Source: Gymnopilus junonius (Eukaryota; Basidiomycota; Agaricomycetes; Agaricales; Galerinaceae). From it: 26,141 nt of DNA. Positions 10,410-19,208 of the stretch are shown one piece after another. Positions within the stretch are counted from its first letter, which is position 1. Each line of letters opens with the position of its first letter. Both the position numbers and the translations under genes were made by a program. The notes under the pieces were generated by a model, which saw only the letters and a list, made by a program, of their open reading frames with translations, did not search any database and was not told where the DNA came from. The stretch is taken from positions 1-26,141 of the forward strand of contig JADNYJ010000437.1 of NCBI GenBank assembly GCA_015501075.1. Reading direction: 5' to 3'.

Positions 10410-11089
10410 GGCGCTGAAGTTGGATACGCTGAGGGCTATGGTATGATTAGGCTATCCCAATTTATTGAACTTGCGTTTATATGCTTCTGTCTGGACAGAA
10501 ATCACACCATGCAATGTTCGAACTTCCATCACACCAGTCAGGAATGACTTATATATATTTATTCTGCTGAAGATCGCTGTCCTTGGAAAGCTTAAAATAC
10601 TTTGACTATGTCTGTGTAGTATTGTGCAGCTAAATGGTGACGACATTGAAGGGCAGGACCCAATCCGAATATAGCCTGTCAACAAGAGGTTTAGCACCAA
10701 GACTCACTCAGACAATAAGTTCGCCTGTAGGCCACTTGCTGACTGATCCGAAATGTGGCTTAACTTGGCACTTGGGTCTTGGTCGAACCTGCCGTCAATT
10801 ATGCAACACATTTGAATACCTTATGATATGTGACGAACCACTGTAAGCTACTTCCTGATAATCAAAGGGGGTTCTCGGAGACGACACCTTCCAAGCACCC
10901 AAGGACAGCGCATACATAGTGATAGATTAAATTACGGAATGAAACGAGTCAAAATACATGCATTGTGCAATTAGGAGGGTATCTGAGCCAGTAGAACAAT
11001 ATAGCATCGCCTTGTAGAAGTTTAGAAATGAATAACTTTCAACTTGGAGGAAGAGACTAAATGGGGATGCCCTCACAAACTCGAAGAGC
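10410..11089. other. Intergenic, no gene seen
   Basis: This is upstream sequence of the six-cysteine gene and downstream sequence of the epimerase gene. Both genes run on the minus strand. No protein-like frame was found. Confidence 0.5.
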
Positions 11090-11324
11090 TCAAAGAGAAA
11101 CGTTAGACCAATCATTCTTGTGGTGCCAGCCCAACAAGCGTGCTGCCTTGGAGCAGTCGAAGAGGCCTTGGGTCCCAACAAACTCCTTACCATCCTTTAC
11201 AGGGACATTTGGAAAATGTTCCTTGATGAGCGCTTGAGTTTCCCCGTTAACCAACGTATGGGGAGCAACAATGAAGAAGCGTTCGTGACCGGCCCATTTA
11301 TCGTTATCCTCCACAGCAAGGATG

Positions 11325-12172
11325 CACTAGTGTTTGCTACTTTTATGATTGCATCACGGTAAGTGCCAGCGGAGATTTCTGTTAGCTTATCGACTTGCCG
11401 TATCATATGCCGTTTCATAAGTTTGAGCGAATATCATTTAAATTGAGAGCCATATCATAAATTTTTGAGATCATATCATAAGTTTTGAAATGATTTCATA
11501 AGTTGGTATCATTGCCTATGCCGTGAGAACACCGCGCTCGCTGCTACAGACGTTGGGCGCGTCGCTTACGTAATTGATGCGCCTTCTGAAGGCGCCTCGT
11601 TCGGCAACATTGAGCCTTGTTCTCAACGGATTCGGGCCTCTGGGGGCAGCAATTTTTAAGACAAAATCAGTGCGCTCAATGCTTCCAGCAGCTCCTCAAG
11701 GTATACAGTTATGATACAGGCAATGAAAGCAGTTATGAGATCAACTTCAAGTATTTCCAATGATATAAGGTGGAGAAATCCCGTTTCATTCAGTGTACCG
11801 CGCTTTGGGGTGCATATGGAAGCTACCTTGAATGTGCTTCATTAAATGTTGCCCCCAGAGGCCCGAATCCGTTGAGAACGAGGCTCAATGTTGCCGAACG
11901 AGGCGCCTTCAGAAGGCGCATCAATTACATAAGCGACGCGCCCAACGTCTGTAGCAGCGAGCGCGGTGTTCTCACGGCATAGGCAATGATACCAACTTAT
12001 GAAATCATTTCAAAACTTATGATATGATCTCAAAAATTTATGATATGGCTCTCAATTTAAATGATATTCGCTCAAACTTATGAAACGGCATATGATACGG
12101 CAAGTCGATAAGCTAACAGAAATCTCCGCTGGCACTTACCGTGATGCAATCATAAAAGTGGAAGCCACGAGT
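11325..12172. mobile_element. Element A: long inverted-repeat DNA transposon remnant in exon 3
   Basis: Two arms of about 327 bp (about 11326-11652 and 11846-12172) are near-perfect reverse complements around a loop of about 195 bp. The ends are ACTAGTGTTTGCTACTTTTA on the left and, read inward from the right, ACTCGTGGCTTCCACTTTTA. CAAGGATG occurs on both sides (11317-11324 and 12173-12180) as an 8-bp target duplication. A ninth base differs (C versus A). An 8-bp site suggests hAT, while a 9-bp site and very long ends suggest a Mutator-like element. There is no transposase, so it is non-autonomous. Each arm carries a perfect inward GTAAGT donor (11359-11364 and 12139-12134 on the minus strand), but no in-frame splice across the element was found. 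Confidence 0.88.
11415..11515. repeat. Subterminal ~20-bp repeats in element A left arm
   Basis: A TCATAAGTTTTGA-like motif recurs at 11415, 11434, 11455, 11476 and 11496, with spacing of 19-21 bp, close to two helical turns. The mirror set lies at about 11994-12083 in the right arm. Regular subterminal repeats are typical transposase-binding arrays; that role here is inferred. Confidence 0.65.
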
Positions 12173-12640
12173 CAAGGATGAAGGCCTCTGCACCGGAATC
12201 CTCTTGAGTATATGACCAAAGATCCTTGGCGCGATTAGTGGAATGACCGCCGGGTACTGCCCTGCCTGGAAGAGACCAGCTTGGGCGTAAGCTCGCGATT
12301 TTCATCGATTGATATCGTCGAATGATGGTGTCAGCCTGCAGCTCCATAATCCTAAATAGATTATAGATTAGTATTAGATTTGTCAAGGTGTCCTCCGGAG
12401 CATAAATCAGACTTACACTTTTGACAATCCATAAGGCTCGTCGGGTTCACATGGATGTTCTTCGTCAATTGGAAAGTAGTGCAGCCGAGGGCTTTGACTC
12501 CACCACATGGTGATGACGTTTATGGAAGAGGCTTGAGCGATCCTATTTATGCTTAAATCTGCACAAGCCCATAAAATATTCCAGGAGACAACGACGTTAC
12601 TGAAAGTGTGTATTTAATTTCTCAGTCGTATTTGTCATTA

Positions 12641-13321
12641 GGGTTCTTCAGAGTGGTCGATTTGAGCTCGATTTGAGGTTCATTTGAGGTCGATTTGGAA
12701 TTTGATTTGAACAGAAGCCGTGACGGCAAGACTCGGGAATGTCCGAAATCGAGCCCAAATCATGTTCAACTTTGACCGTACCACACGAAATCACTGAATC
12801 GAAATGCCAAGCTCAACTGAGTTTCAAAACACATGATGTTTTTGATCATTTTTTTTGACATCGACACACACATATTTGCCTTTGATCACTGCCCGACCTT
12901 TCCCGATGCAAGCACCGCCTGCGTCGGTCATCGTACTCTTGTGTGATTCATAGAGGAAATAAAGAGCATGAATTAAAGATATTATTGAGAGCATATTAGC
13001 TAAATCTTGTACAGAAGATGACTACTGACTCCAAAGTCAGATTAAGGTTGAGCACGAGCCCAGCAACCACCCCGACGCAGACTGATGCTCAATGTTGGCG
13101 ATGAGCGGGCACTGATGATGTGGCAACAGATTTGATGGCACCGCAGAGCCCTGATGATGCTCAAAGCCAAAATAAGCCAAAGTGGGATAAGGGTTCACCT
13201 TCTTTTCTCACCAAGTTGAGGCTCCGACTGATTCTCGGCCTCTTGCCGACTTTCAAATCGAATTCAAATGAACCTCAAATGAACCTCAAATCGAGCTCAA
13301 ATCGAGCACTCTGAAGAACCC
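12641..13321. mobile_element. Element B: MITE-like element in intron 1
   Basis: The ends are inverted repeats beginning GGGTTCTTCAGAGTG, strong for about 45-50 bp and fading by about 110 bp. TA flanks both ends (12639-12640 and 13322-13323), giving a TA target duplication, which suggests a Tc1/mariner-type origin. Alternative boundaries with a 4-bp ATTA duplication cannot be excluded. The ends contain tandem 11-12 bp units of the type TCGATTTGAGC / TTCATTTGAGG. It lies wholly inside intron 1 of the epimerase gene; without it that intron would be about 59 nt. It encodes no recognisable protein. Confidence 0.82.
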
Positions 13322-13658
13322 TATTATATAAGGAACTCAACTTGTTGTGAGATTGTACTCTGTAATCACCAGGAGTGGGATAAGCAGCCAGAGCAATAAC
13401 GGCATCGGAACCTGCTAGAACATTCAAAGTTGTACCAAAATCGGTTAGATCGCCTTGTTTGAAGGTATATTCCGGACGGTTAAGCCAAGTACCATCTTGG
13501 TACTGAGGCTCGGTTAGATCGATCCCAACTACGTGGTGTCCTTGTTCTAGAGCGAGTTTGACGACTCGTCTTCCAATGCTGCCGTTCGAACCAGTAACAG
13601 CGATTATCATGACTGCTAATATGGTGGTTAGGCGTCAAGAAGTTGGCGAAGTCACGCA

Positions 13659-14301
13659 CACTGCTGGCAACAGGTTATTTAAGTTGACCAAAAATGATTA
13701 AGAAAATAAATTAAACATGTTTATGTTCTTGGTCTGCTTTTCCGTCATATAAAATCTATTTTCAACTCAACAATTGCTGGTACAGAAATTCTTTTGTCAA
13801 ACACTTCATTTTTAGCATATTTATAGGCCTATTAAATGCAATACTTGTGCTAAATTTTTTTGATCAAAAATGGTGACAGAAAGGTAGAGTTTATTGTTTT
13901 ATTGTTCTCGTTGTCAATTGTAGTATTTAAGACAAGTTTTGGTTCCTTTAAAATAAGGTAAAAATATTTTCAATTCAGTTTGGGTGCGAAACATTGTTCT
14001 TTTTGTTTATCCAACAACAAAAATTCTTGCTAAATTTATCATTTATGAAACAACAAAAGAAATTGTGAATGTGAAATTTAACAAAAGCTTTTGTCTATAC
14101 AAAAACATGACGTAAACCTTAGATTCTGTGGGGCTAAGAACTTTATAATACAGGTAGAATCTGTATTATATTTTTTCAGAATTAAAATATATCATTTTTA
14201 ATAGATTCAAGAACTCGAAAAATGGTCGAAAACATGTAAACATGTTTAATTTATTTTTTTAATCATTTTTAGTCTACTTAAATAACCTGTTGCCAGCAGT
14301 G
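13659..14301. mobile_element. Element C: CACTA-like non-autonomous element upstream of epimerase
   Basis: Terminal inverted repeats of about 65 bp (13659-13723 and 14237-14301) start CACTGCTGGCAACAGG and differ at only about three positions. GCA flanks both ends (13656-13658 and 14302-14304), a 3-bp target duplication. CACTR ends with a 3-bp duplication are the signature of the CACTA (EnSpm/CMC) superfamily. The interior is very AT-rich and has no coding frame. It lies 49 bp before the epimerase ATG at 13610. Confidence 0.83.
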
Positions 14302-14311
14302 GCAGCGACAA

Positions 14312-14319
14312 CCTTTATA
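14312..14319 (-). promoter_or_regulatory. TATA box of epimerase gene, displaced by element C
   Basis: TATAAAGG on the minus strand. It is now about 700 bp from the ATG at 13610. Without element C the distance would be about 58 nt, similar to other TATA-ATG distances in this window. This supports insertion of element C between core promoter and start codon. Confidence 0.55.
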
Positions 14320-15676
14320 CTCTATTAATAATACTAGTATTAAGGATTCTAGTGGAGCTCAGAGTAGCCGGTGATCCGAATTCTATCTGGGAAAGATTCA
14401 TGCGTTTACGCTGCAGGTTACCATTGAATCCACGTGAGAAGAGCATAAAAAGGAAACTGATGAACTCGCAAGTCGTGCATTTGGGGAGAGAGTTGCGAAT
14501 GATATATTCGTAAAACTCCTGGCAGACCTTGGAGTCAACTTGATAGGACCTTCTTAGAACTTGCTCAAATTGAATCTCCATCGGCTTCTATGAGAGAGAG
14601 GAACTGAAGCTCGAGTGTGAGGGTATGATAGACCCCATTAAATCAGAAGGGTGTGGAGGCTGCAGAACTTGGAGAAAAGGGATTCTATATGCAGCTATAA
14701 CGCTGAACAGTGGAAGATAAATCAGAGCAAGGAGAAATTTGTGACCTGGGCACTACGCATAAAACTCGTTAGCACTGTACTGAAGGGAATGAACGTAGCC
14801 AGACAACGATGAAAGTGAGGAGTTGCATGGAGAATTGCTCGTTAGATAACAATGCATGACTTTCCGAGTCGGCTGAGCAATCAGTGATGTCACAACTGTA
14901 CAGTTCATCGCTTATTTCCGGATGCCGAACGACTCGTATTTTTAGACCACCTCCCATTCTTACGGCCCCTGTCTTTGGGTGCATGGACCTCTTCCCTTTA
15001 TATAGCTCCTGTGGCGTACATTTCTGCGAAACAAAAAAAAACTAGCATATCCTTTTCCTGGATACTCCTAATGGTAAGTATTGCTCTTGTCTTTTCTGAT
15101 TCTGATAATGACAGTGGCTTGAGTGAAGTTACGGCCGAGCAGGGCGCAAATGTATTATTCTAATTTAAATGTTTCTGGGACTGTGGGAAGTGACAACATT
15201 TATAATGGTTTCTAAGCATGGCCAAAGAAGTAATAATCCTTAGAAATTGCGATACTAAGCTGTTAAGTTGAGAGTATGTATATCCCATATTCTACTAAGT
15301 GTATGTCAAATTAGAAGAGCCTGAGGTGAGGTCCTACCACGGGAACTGGGTGGTATGTGGCACGGTACCACCCAGATCGTGTAGGACGGAAGAGACACGA
15401 ACATTTTTTCTATTAAATTAAGCAAGAAACGTAGAAGTGACGGATCCGGTCCTTTATTGTTGACTGGGCCTGGAAATGCTACGGCAGGCCATCGCAATAT
15501 GGTAACGGAAGAATAATGTTACTTTCAGGAATGGAAAAAATGTCGTGATGGGCCGACATCAACAAAGGTGGAACCCACGGTAACGCCAACCATTCTCTAT
15601 ATTTCTTCCTTGTTCCATTCCTCTTCCATTCTATCCCCCGCCCCCTCATCGCTACCTATCGCTCCTAATCGACATC
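14320..15676. other. Intergenic with one long hairpin, no firm gene
   Basis: Minus-strand open frames at 14315-14581 and 14769-14984 have no homology that I recognise, and the first overlaps the epimerase TATA box. A stem-loop lies at 15331-15387. Bases 15590-15676 are CT-rich, as expected for the leader of the zinc-finger gene that follows. Confidence 0.4.
15331..15387. repeat. Two-part stem-loop of 57 nt
   Basis: The inner arms are perfect: CTGGGTGGTA (15346-15355) and TACCACCCAG (15366-15375) with a 10-nt loop. The outer arms GTCCTACCACG (15331-15341) and CGTGTAGGAC (15378-15387) pair with one bulged base. It could be a structured RNA or the relic of a small inverted-repeat element. No poly-T run marks it as a terminator. 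Confidence 0.6.
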
Positions 15677-16740
15677 ATGAACGTCCCAAGCTCTTCAAGC
15701 TCTTCGACCTCTGTCAAGTAAGAGATTTTGGATTATGCAACCGAATTATTTTGACCACCCTTCCCAGCATTGGGACTGGCCTTACCAATTTTCAGTTCAG
15801 CAACCTGTAGGTCATTGTCCCTAGCCTTTAATTTCTCATTTAACGTCCCTACAGGGACAACCACAACGCGCCCCTTCTTAACTCGACTGATACTTCTTCT
15901 TCCAAATTTCCTTCGTTTCATCCACCAGTTTCTCCTGCATCTTGCTCCACTTTCAACCCCCATTCCTCTTCCAACTATCGTCCTGCTTCCAACTACCGTC
16001 CCTCTTTCGACTACCGTCCCTCTTTCAACAATCACCCCTCTTCCAACTTCCGGCCGTCTTCCGCCTACCGTGACGGCGGAAGTCCAGCTCCTAATACACC
16101 GACTCATATACACCCTAATGGGGCATTTCATGACCCTTTCAAAGCACGCAGCGATGAACATAGTGCCCAACCCCCACCAAATCCTTCCACGGGTTCCTCT
16201 GAAGCGCCTCGCACCAGTGGGAAGGATATTGATTATTTGGAGAATGCGCGCGATTTCTATATTAATGTTCTCAAGGATCCCGAAGGCGCCAAGAGCATTT
16301 TCGTTAGAAACGGTGTTCTACCGACCAAGAGGCCTCCTAAAGGTACAGTTGCACCCAAAAAGATTCCAGGACCGTTCGCTGGCCCGCCGAGCCTAATTCC
16401 TACAATTACAGCCCCTCGCGCTGCAGCTGGTGGTAGGAGACACGCCAGCGGTTCGTCTGCAGTACAGCAGCCTAGAAAGACTGTGAGGTTCGCACCCTAT
16501 CAGAATCCTACTACCGCCACAGCCTCCACCACTCGCGGAAACGCGACTCCTTCCACCAGTACAGCCAACACTCATTCCGCGGCAACTCCTTTACAAATGC
16601 CTCGTAGACGTAACCCGTTTGAACTACCGGCGAACATGATGAAATGCCCAATGTGCGAAGACAAATTCCCTCCCGACGGTGCCCTGTTTTTGGCGCACTT
16701 CAATTTCTATCATGGGACATATAAGTCAGGACGGCATTGA
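15677..16740 (+). CDS. Low-complexity protein with C-terminal C2H2 zinc finger
   Basis: The proposed exons are 15677-15717, 15768-15806 and 15855-16740. Introns of 50 nt (GTAAGA...TTTTGACC...CCCAG) and 48 nt (GTAGGT...CTACAG) keep the phase and give 321 residues starting MNVPSSSSSSTSVN. The middle is Ser/Pro/Asn/Tyr-rich with six 18-bp units encoding SNYRPx-like hexapeptides. Next comes a short charged segment (YLENARDFYINVLKDPEGAK), then a long Thr/Ala/Pro/Ser stretch with basic patches. The end has CPMC...H...H (Cys291, Cys294, His308, His313), one C2H2-type finger. A single finger after disordered sequence suggests a nucleic-acid or protein-binding regulator, probably nuclear; this is inference. 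Caution for the 5' end: another frame from an ATG at 15735 (MQPNYFDHPSQHWDWPYQFS) also looks protein-like, but I could not splice it into exon 3. The main exon is well supported. Confidence 0.72.
15967..16074 (+). repeat. 18-bp coding minisatellite, six units
   Basis: Six consecutive degenerate 18-bp units (type TCTTCCAACTACCGTCCC) encode hexapeptides such as SNYRPA, SNYRPS, FDYRPS, FNNHPS, SNFRPS and SAYRDG in the zinc-finger protein. The unit length keeps the frame, so copy number can change without breaking the gene. Confidence 0.85.
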
Positions 16741-16980
16741 TAAATGGGTTGTGGGAATGAATGTATAACTTGATCGAATGTGCGTGCCACGTTGTGCAAT
16801 ACAAGCAGAGACCTGACTGTTCTTATAATCCTACAGTATGTCGGTAGTTTAAACCTCGAAAAATCTGAAAATAAAACCCCAGTTAAACTCAAAATAACCC
16901 CTCCTTTTCATCAGACACCACACTCTCTATAAACAGGAATCCAGACTTTCTCGCTCCCCTCTTTTCGAATACTCTCTATC

Positions 16981-17700
16981 TTAAATCCCACTAGCATACC
17001 CCTCCTTAACTGCCTGCTCAGCAACCGTAATCTCCACCTCAAAGTTCACTTTGGGCGCGTCCTCAAAATCTGGTATAAGGGTGGCAGTGATGGATTCGTC
17101 GCTGGATGACTGATCCTGCAATTGCGAGCAGCAGGAGAGTCCACTTCTTAGCTCCTTCCATGAGCAACGCGACGTTGTAGGCCGAGTCCTGATTAGCTTT
17201 GATTCCATAGGTAGCACAGCATTTCCGTATGTAGACGGACGCGGTCCAGTGACGAACAAGCTTTCCTTGCCTCTCGCCATTGCCCGCAACCCTATACTGC
17301 GTGGCCTACTCGACGCGTCCCCGAGCCCAGCTTCCTAGGCTGGAGCCAGAATGGCCTACCCCAACGTGATTGGGCCCAAAACGGCGCCGAATCCGAGGCC
17401 AGGGTATATCAGGGCACTGTTACATTCGGCAATCCTATCAAGAAAAAAATGCATCATCGTGCCACCAAGCATAGCGAAGAGGAAAGGCAAGCATACACGA
17501 ACACACGAACACCCTTTCCTCCCATCAATTGCCATCTTCACGCTGTCAAACGGACTACCAGTAGCGATCAATGCTCGGCCCTTGGCCCATCTCACCAAAT
17601 CCTCTGGCTTCGCCTGCACAAGCTTAACTGGGATTCGACAACGAATAATTGGCATGGTACCGTCCGGCTGGAAGGTACACTTTCTGCACTGCCGTGAATT
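16981..17700 (-). pseudogene. Malic enzyme C-terminal remnant
   Basis: Minus-strand frames carry clear malic enzyme motifs in the expected order. These are KPEDLVRWAKGRALIATGSPF (split here: KPEDLVRWAKG then RALIATGSPF), ECNSALIYPGLGFGAVL, and near the end LIPDFEDAPKVNFEVEITVA with EQAVKEGYASG before a stop at 16981. Malic enzymes decarboxylate malate to pyruvate with NAD(P)+. The motifs fall in different frames: a stop follows GAVLGPITLG at 17356, and the upstream piece (KFTAVQKVYLPAG, YSLSNP) is in another frame from VKLVQAKPED. A likely intron separates the SPF and ECN motifs (about 17449-17510, ending TTGATAG). The N-terminal two thirds, including the catalytic tyrosine/lysine region, was not found. 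This fits a decayed fragment rather than a working gene. Confidence 0.7.
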
Positions 17701-17764
17701 TCCCTAGAGCTAAACCTCAAGAAGTTATGCTCGCAACACCAACAAACGTTTCCCTTCTGGTTAG

Positions 17765-18197
17765 TCAGATGATCAAGATGGAGTTTGGTTTGCTCCTCTT
17801 GATTGCTTTGATAACAGGATCATCGAACTGCCCGAGCTTGACGAATCCATTTCCTTGAAGGCCAACGTTCTAGATGCAATTGCATTCCTCTCTGCCACAT
17901 CCAGGGAGATCTCACTCGCCTGCACATTTAGGCTCCTGCCGGACAGGTCCGAAGTTCTGGTCACTGGGAACGGTGAAGCAGGTCGTATAACAACATCACG
18001 AATCCAAGATATATGGAACACGATGTCAGCAATCGCGCAAAGGAGGGACAAAGCCAGTACTATATCTAGCTTTAAAAGGGAACTCTACTCCGCCAACTTT
18101 ACCCGGTTCAGGCAAGACTTCGCAATGTATCTCTCGTGGCTCCAGGAATGGCATGAGGCATACAAAGAAAAACGATCCTCTGGCGTCTTCGAGGAAG
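17765..18197 (+). CDS. Unrecognised coding fragment, partial
   Basis: A plus-strand open frame begins after a possible acceptor (GGTTAG, about 17764). It reads DDQDGVWFAPLDCFDNRIIE, then LPELDESISLKANVLDAIAF, and continues through LLPDRSEVLVTGNGEAG and FTRFRQDFAMYLSWLQEWHE to KRSSGVFEEG. It ends at a possible donor (G|GTAATAG). Composition is strongly protein-like, with a helical charged C-terminal half. No ATG opens the frame, so it is either an internal exon of a gene whose other parts I cannot see or a fragment. It directly abuts the malic enzyme remnant and runs the opposite way. I do not recognise the family. Confidence 0.4.
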
Positions 18198-18434
18198 GTA
18201 ATAGGACGATCTGCACATACGAGAGTAAGAGGATGTGATATGACCTTAACGCGGTTCTAACTCTTTCTTCAAAGCAGCGATCATTGAGGCAACATTGAGG
18301 TCAACATGTCGATGAACTGGAACGCAAACTCAGCATCCGAACTTCAAGCATGTTAAAACGTACTTACAATTGAAAATAGGAAGGAATGATGTGTAAGGAA
18401 CAGTGTTCTACAGACCTTGACTTTCACAGATGGT

Positions 18435-19208
18435 TTACAAGTAGCATAAGGACGCGAGTAACGTTGACAGGGATACTTAATAGAATACGTTATTAGTAAA
18501 TAAATCAAAGGGACATACATGGAGAGAATACGAACCCAGTTAATGCTGGAAGCGTCCGCCCAGCGCAAGCGATGAATGCTGCAGTAGTCAATTGACGAGC
18601 GAGATAGATGGTACGGTGTTCCTGAAAGGACCTGGACAAACTGGACAAAGAAGTACGAGAGAACAAGCGGGAAGAAGTCAGAAAAAGAAGTCGGAAAAAG
18701 ACAAACCGTGGAAAAGATTACTTACATCAGACTGATTCTAAGAATAGATCATCGCAGTTGTCCATTTTCCGATCTTCCCCTCCCACCCGCATGAACCGCC
18801 CCCGCTCGAGCCATGCTGGACTTCTGACTTTGTTTATACTTACATGGTTTTCTGAAAGGCCTAGGTAATGTAGGCACACTATATCTACCATCATTCCTGC
18901 GAGCTGAACCCCAACTGTGCAGAGATCGGATTCAAACTCGACTTCAATAACTTCCCCGAAATACTGTCGCAGTACCAGTACCGTGATACTCAGCGGCATA
19001 CAACGCGCCTCCGCTGACCCAGTTACAATCCTTATTTCACTCAGGTCGTCTTCGACACAAAACAGCCGCAAATGTACTATAATATAGGAGATGTGGGTGA
19101 CCTTGATACACCCTGAAAGGGTGAAAGGTATTTGAAGCTCTCTTCACTTTTTCTAAGCCTGATTGTTAAACTCCCCAATATCCTTAGAACACCTGATAAC
19201 AACTGCAT
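18435..19208 (-). CDS. Possible five-exon gene with a 12-nt micro-exon
   Basis: The model joins exons 19208-19193, 19112-18844, 18737-18726, 18621-18519 and 18475-18435. All are in phase, giving 146 residues. The start reads MQLLSG, then CIKVTHISYIIVHLRLFCVE. The centre contains VQLAGMMVDIVCLHYLGLSE, and the end is hydrophobic (TAAFIACAGRTLPALTG, then a Leu/Ser-rich tail). Introns 2 and 3 (106 and 104 nt) have perfect GTAAGT donors on both sides of the 12-nt exon (AsnGlnSerAsp) and good TTCTTAG / TTTCAG acceptors. The first intron (GTGTTC donor) and the last (43 nt, GTATGT...CTAATAACG...AAG) are weaker. Hydrophobic segments suggest a membrane protein. No family is recognised. The exon 19112-18844 is the best-supported part; the ends are tentative. 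Confidence 0.42.

Larger units (their letters stand above)
11090..13610 (-). pseudogene. NAD(P)-dependent epimerase/dehydratase gene broken by insertions
   Basis: The coding parts are exon 1 (13610-13342), exon 2 (12599-12417), exon 3a (12351-12173) and exon 3b (11316-11090). They total 858 nt: 285 codons plus stop in one unbroken frame once element A and one duplication copy are removed. Residues 1-13 hold the Rossmann motif TGSNGSIG (glycines 7, 10, 13). Residues 146-150 are YGLSK, the YxxxK catalytic pair of short-chain dehydrogenases, with serines 114/115 nearby. Later come SLRPSWSLPG and a C-terminal CSKAARLLGW typical of NAD-dependent epimerases. The family reduces or epimerises sugar-like or carbonyl substrates in the cytosol. 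The substrate is not known. Intron 1 (13341-12600) holds element B; intron 2 (12416-12352, GTAAGT...ACTAAT...TTTAG) is normal. Reading into element A gives a stop 12 codons after the site, so the full protein cannot be made. The C-terminal third and the promoter spacing are both lost. Confidence 0.88.

Noticed and set aside
11197..11418. Minus-strand 73-codon frame starting in element A
   Set aside because: It reads from the transposon arm into the wrong frame of epimerase exon 3b.
11325..12172. Element A acting as a removable intron in this gene
   Set aside because: The available donors give the wrong phase, and an in-frame TGA precedes the GTAAGTG donor, so splicing would not restore the protein.
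13120..13314. Plus-strand 64-codon open frame
   Set aside because: It lies within element B, and its C-terminal part is simply the translated terminal repeat.
14315..14581. Minus-strand 88-codon open frame upstream of element C
   Set aside because: It covers the displaced TATA box and has no recognisable motif; more likely promoter sequence.
15770..16396. Plus-strand 208-codon frame rich in Leu/Pro/Thr
   Set aside because: It is the alternate-frame shadow of the zinc-finger gene; the repeat encodes a sensible hexapeptide only in the other frame.
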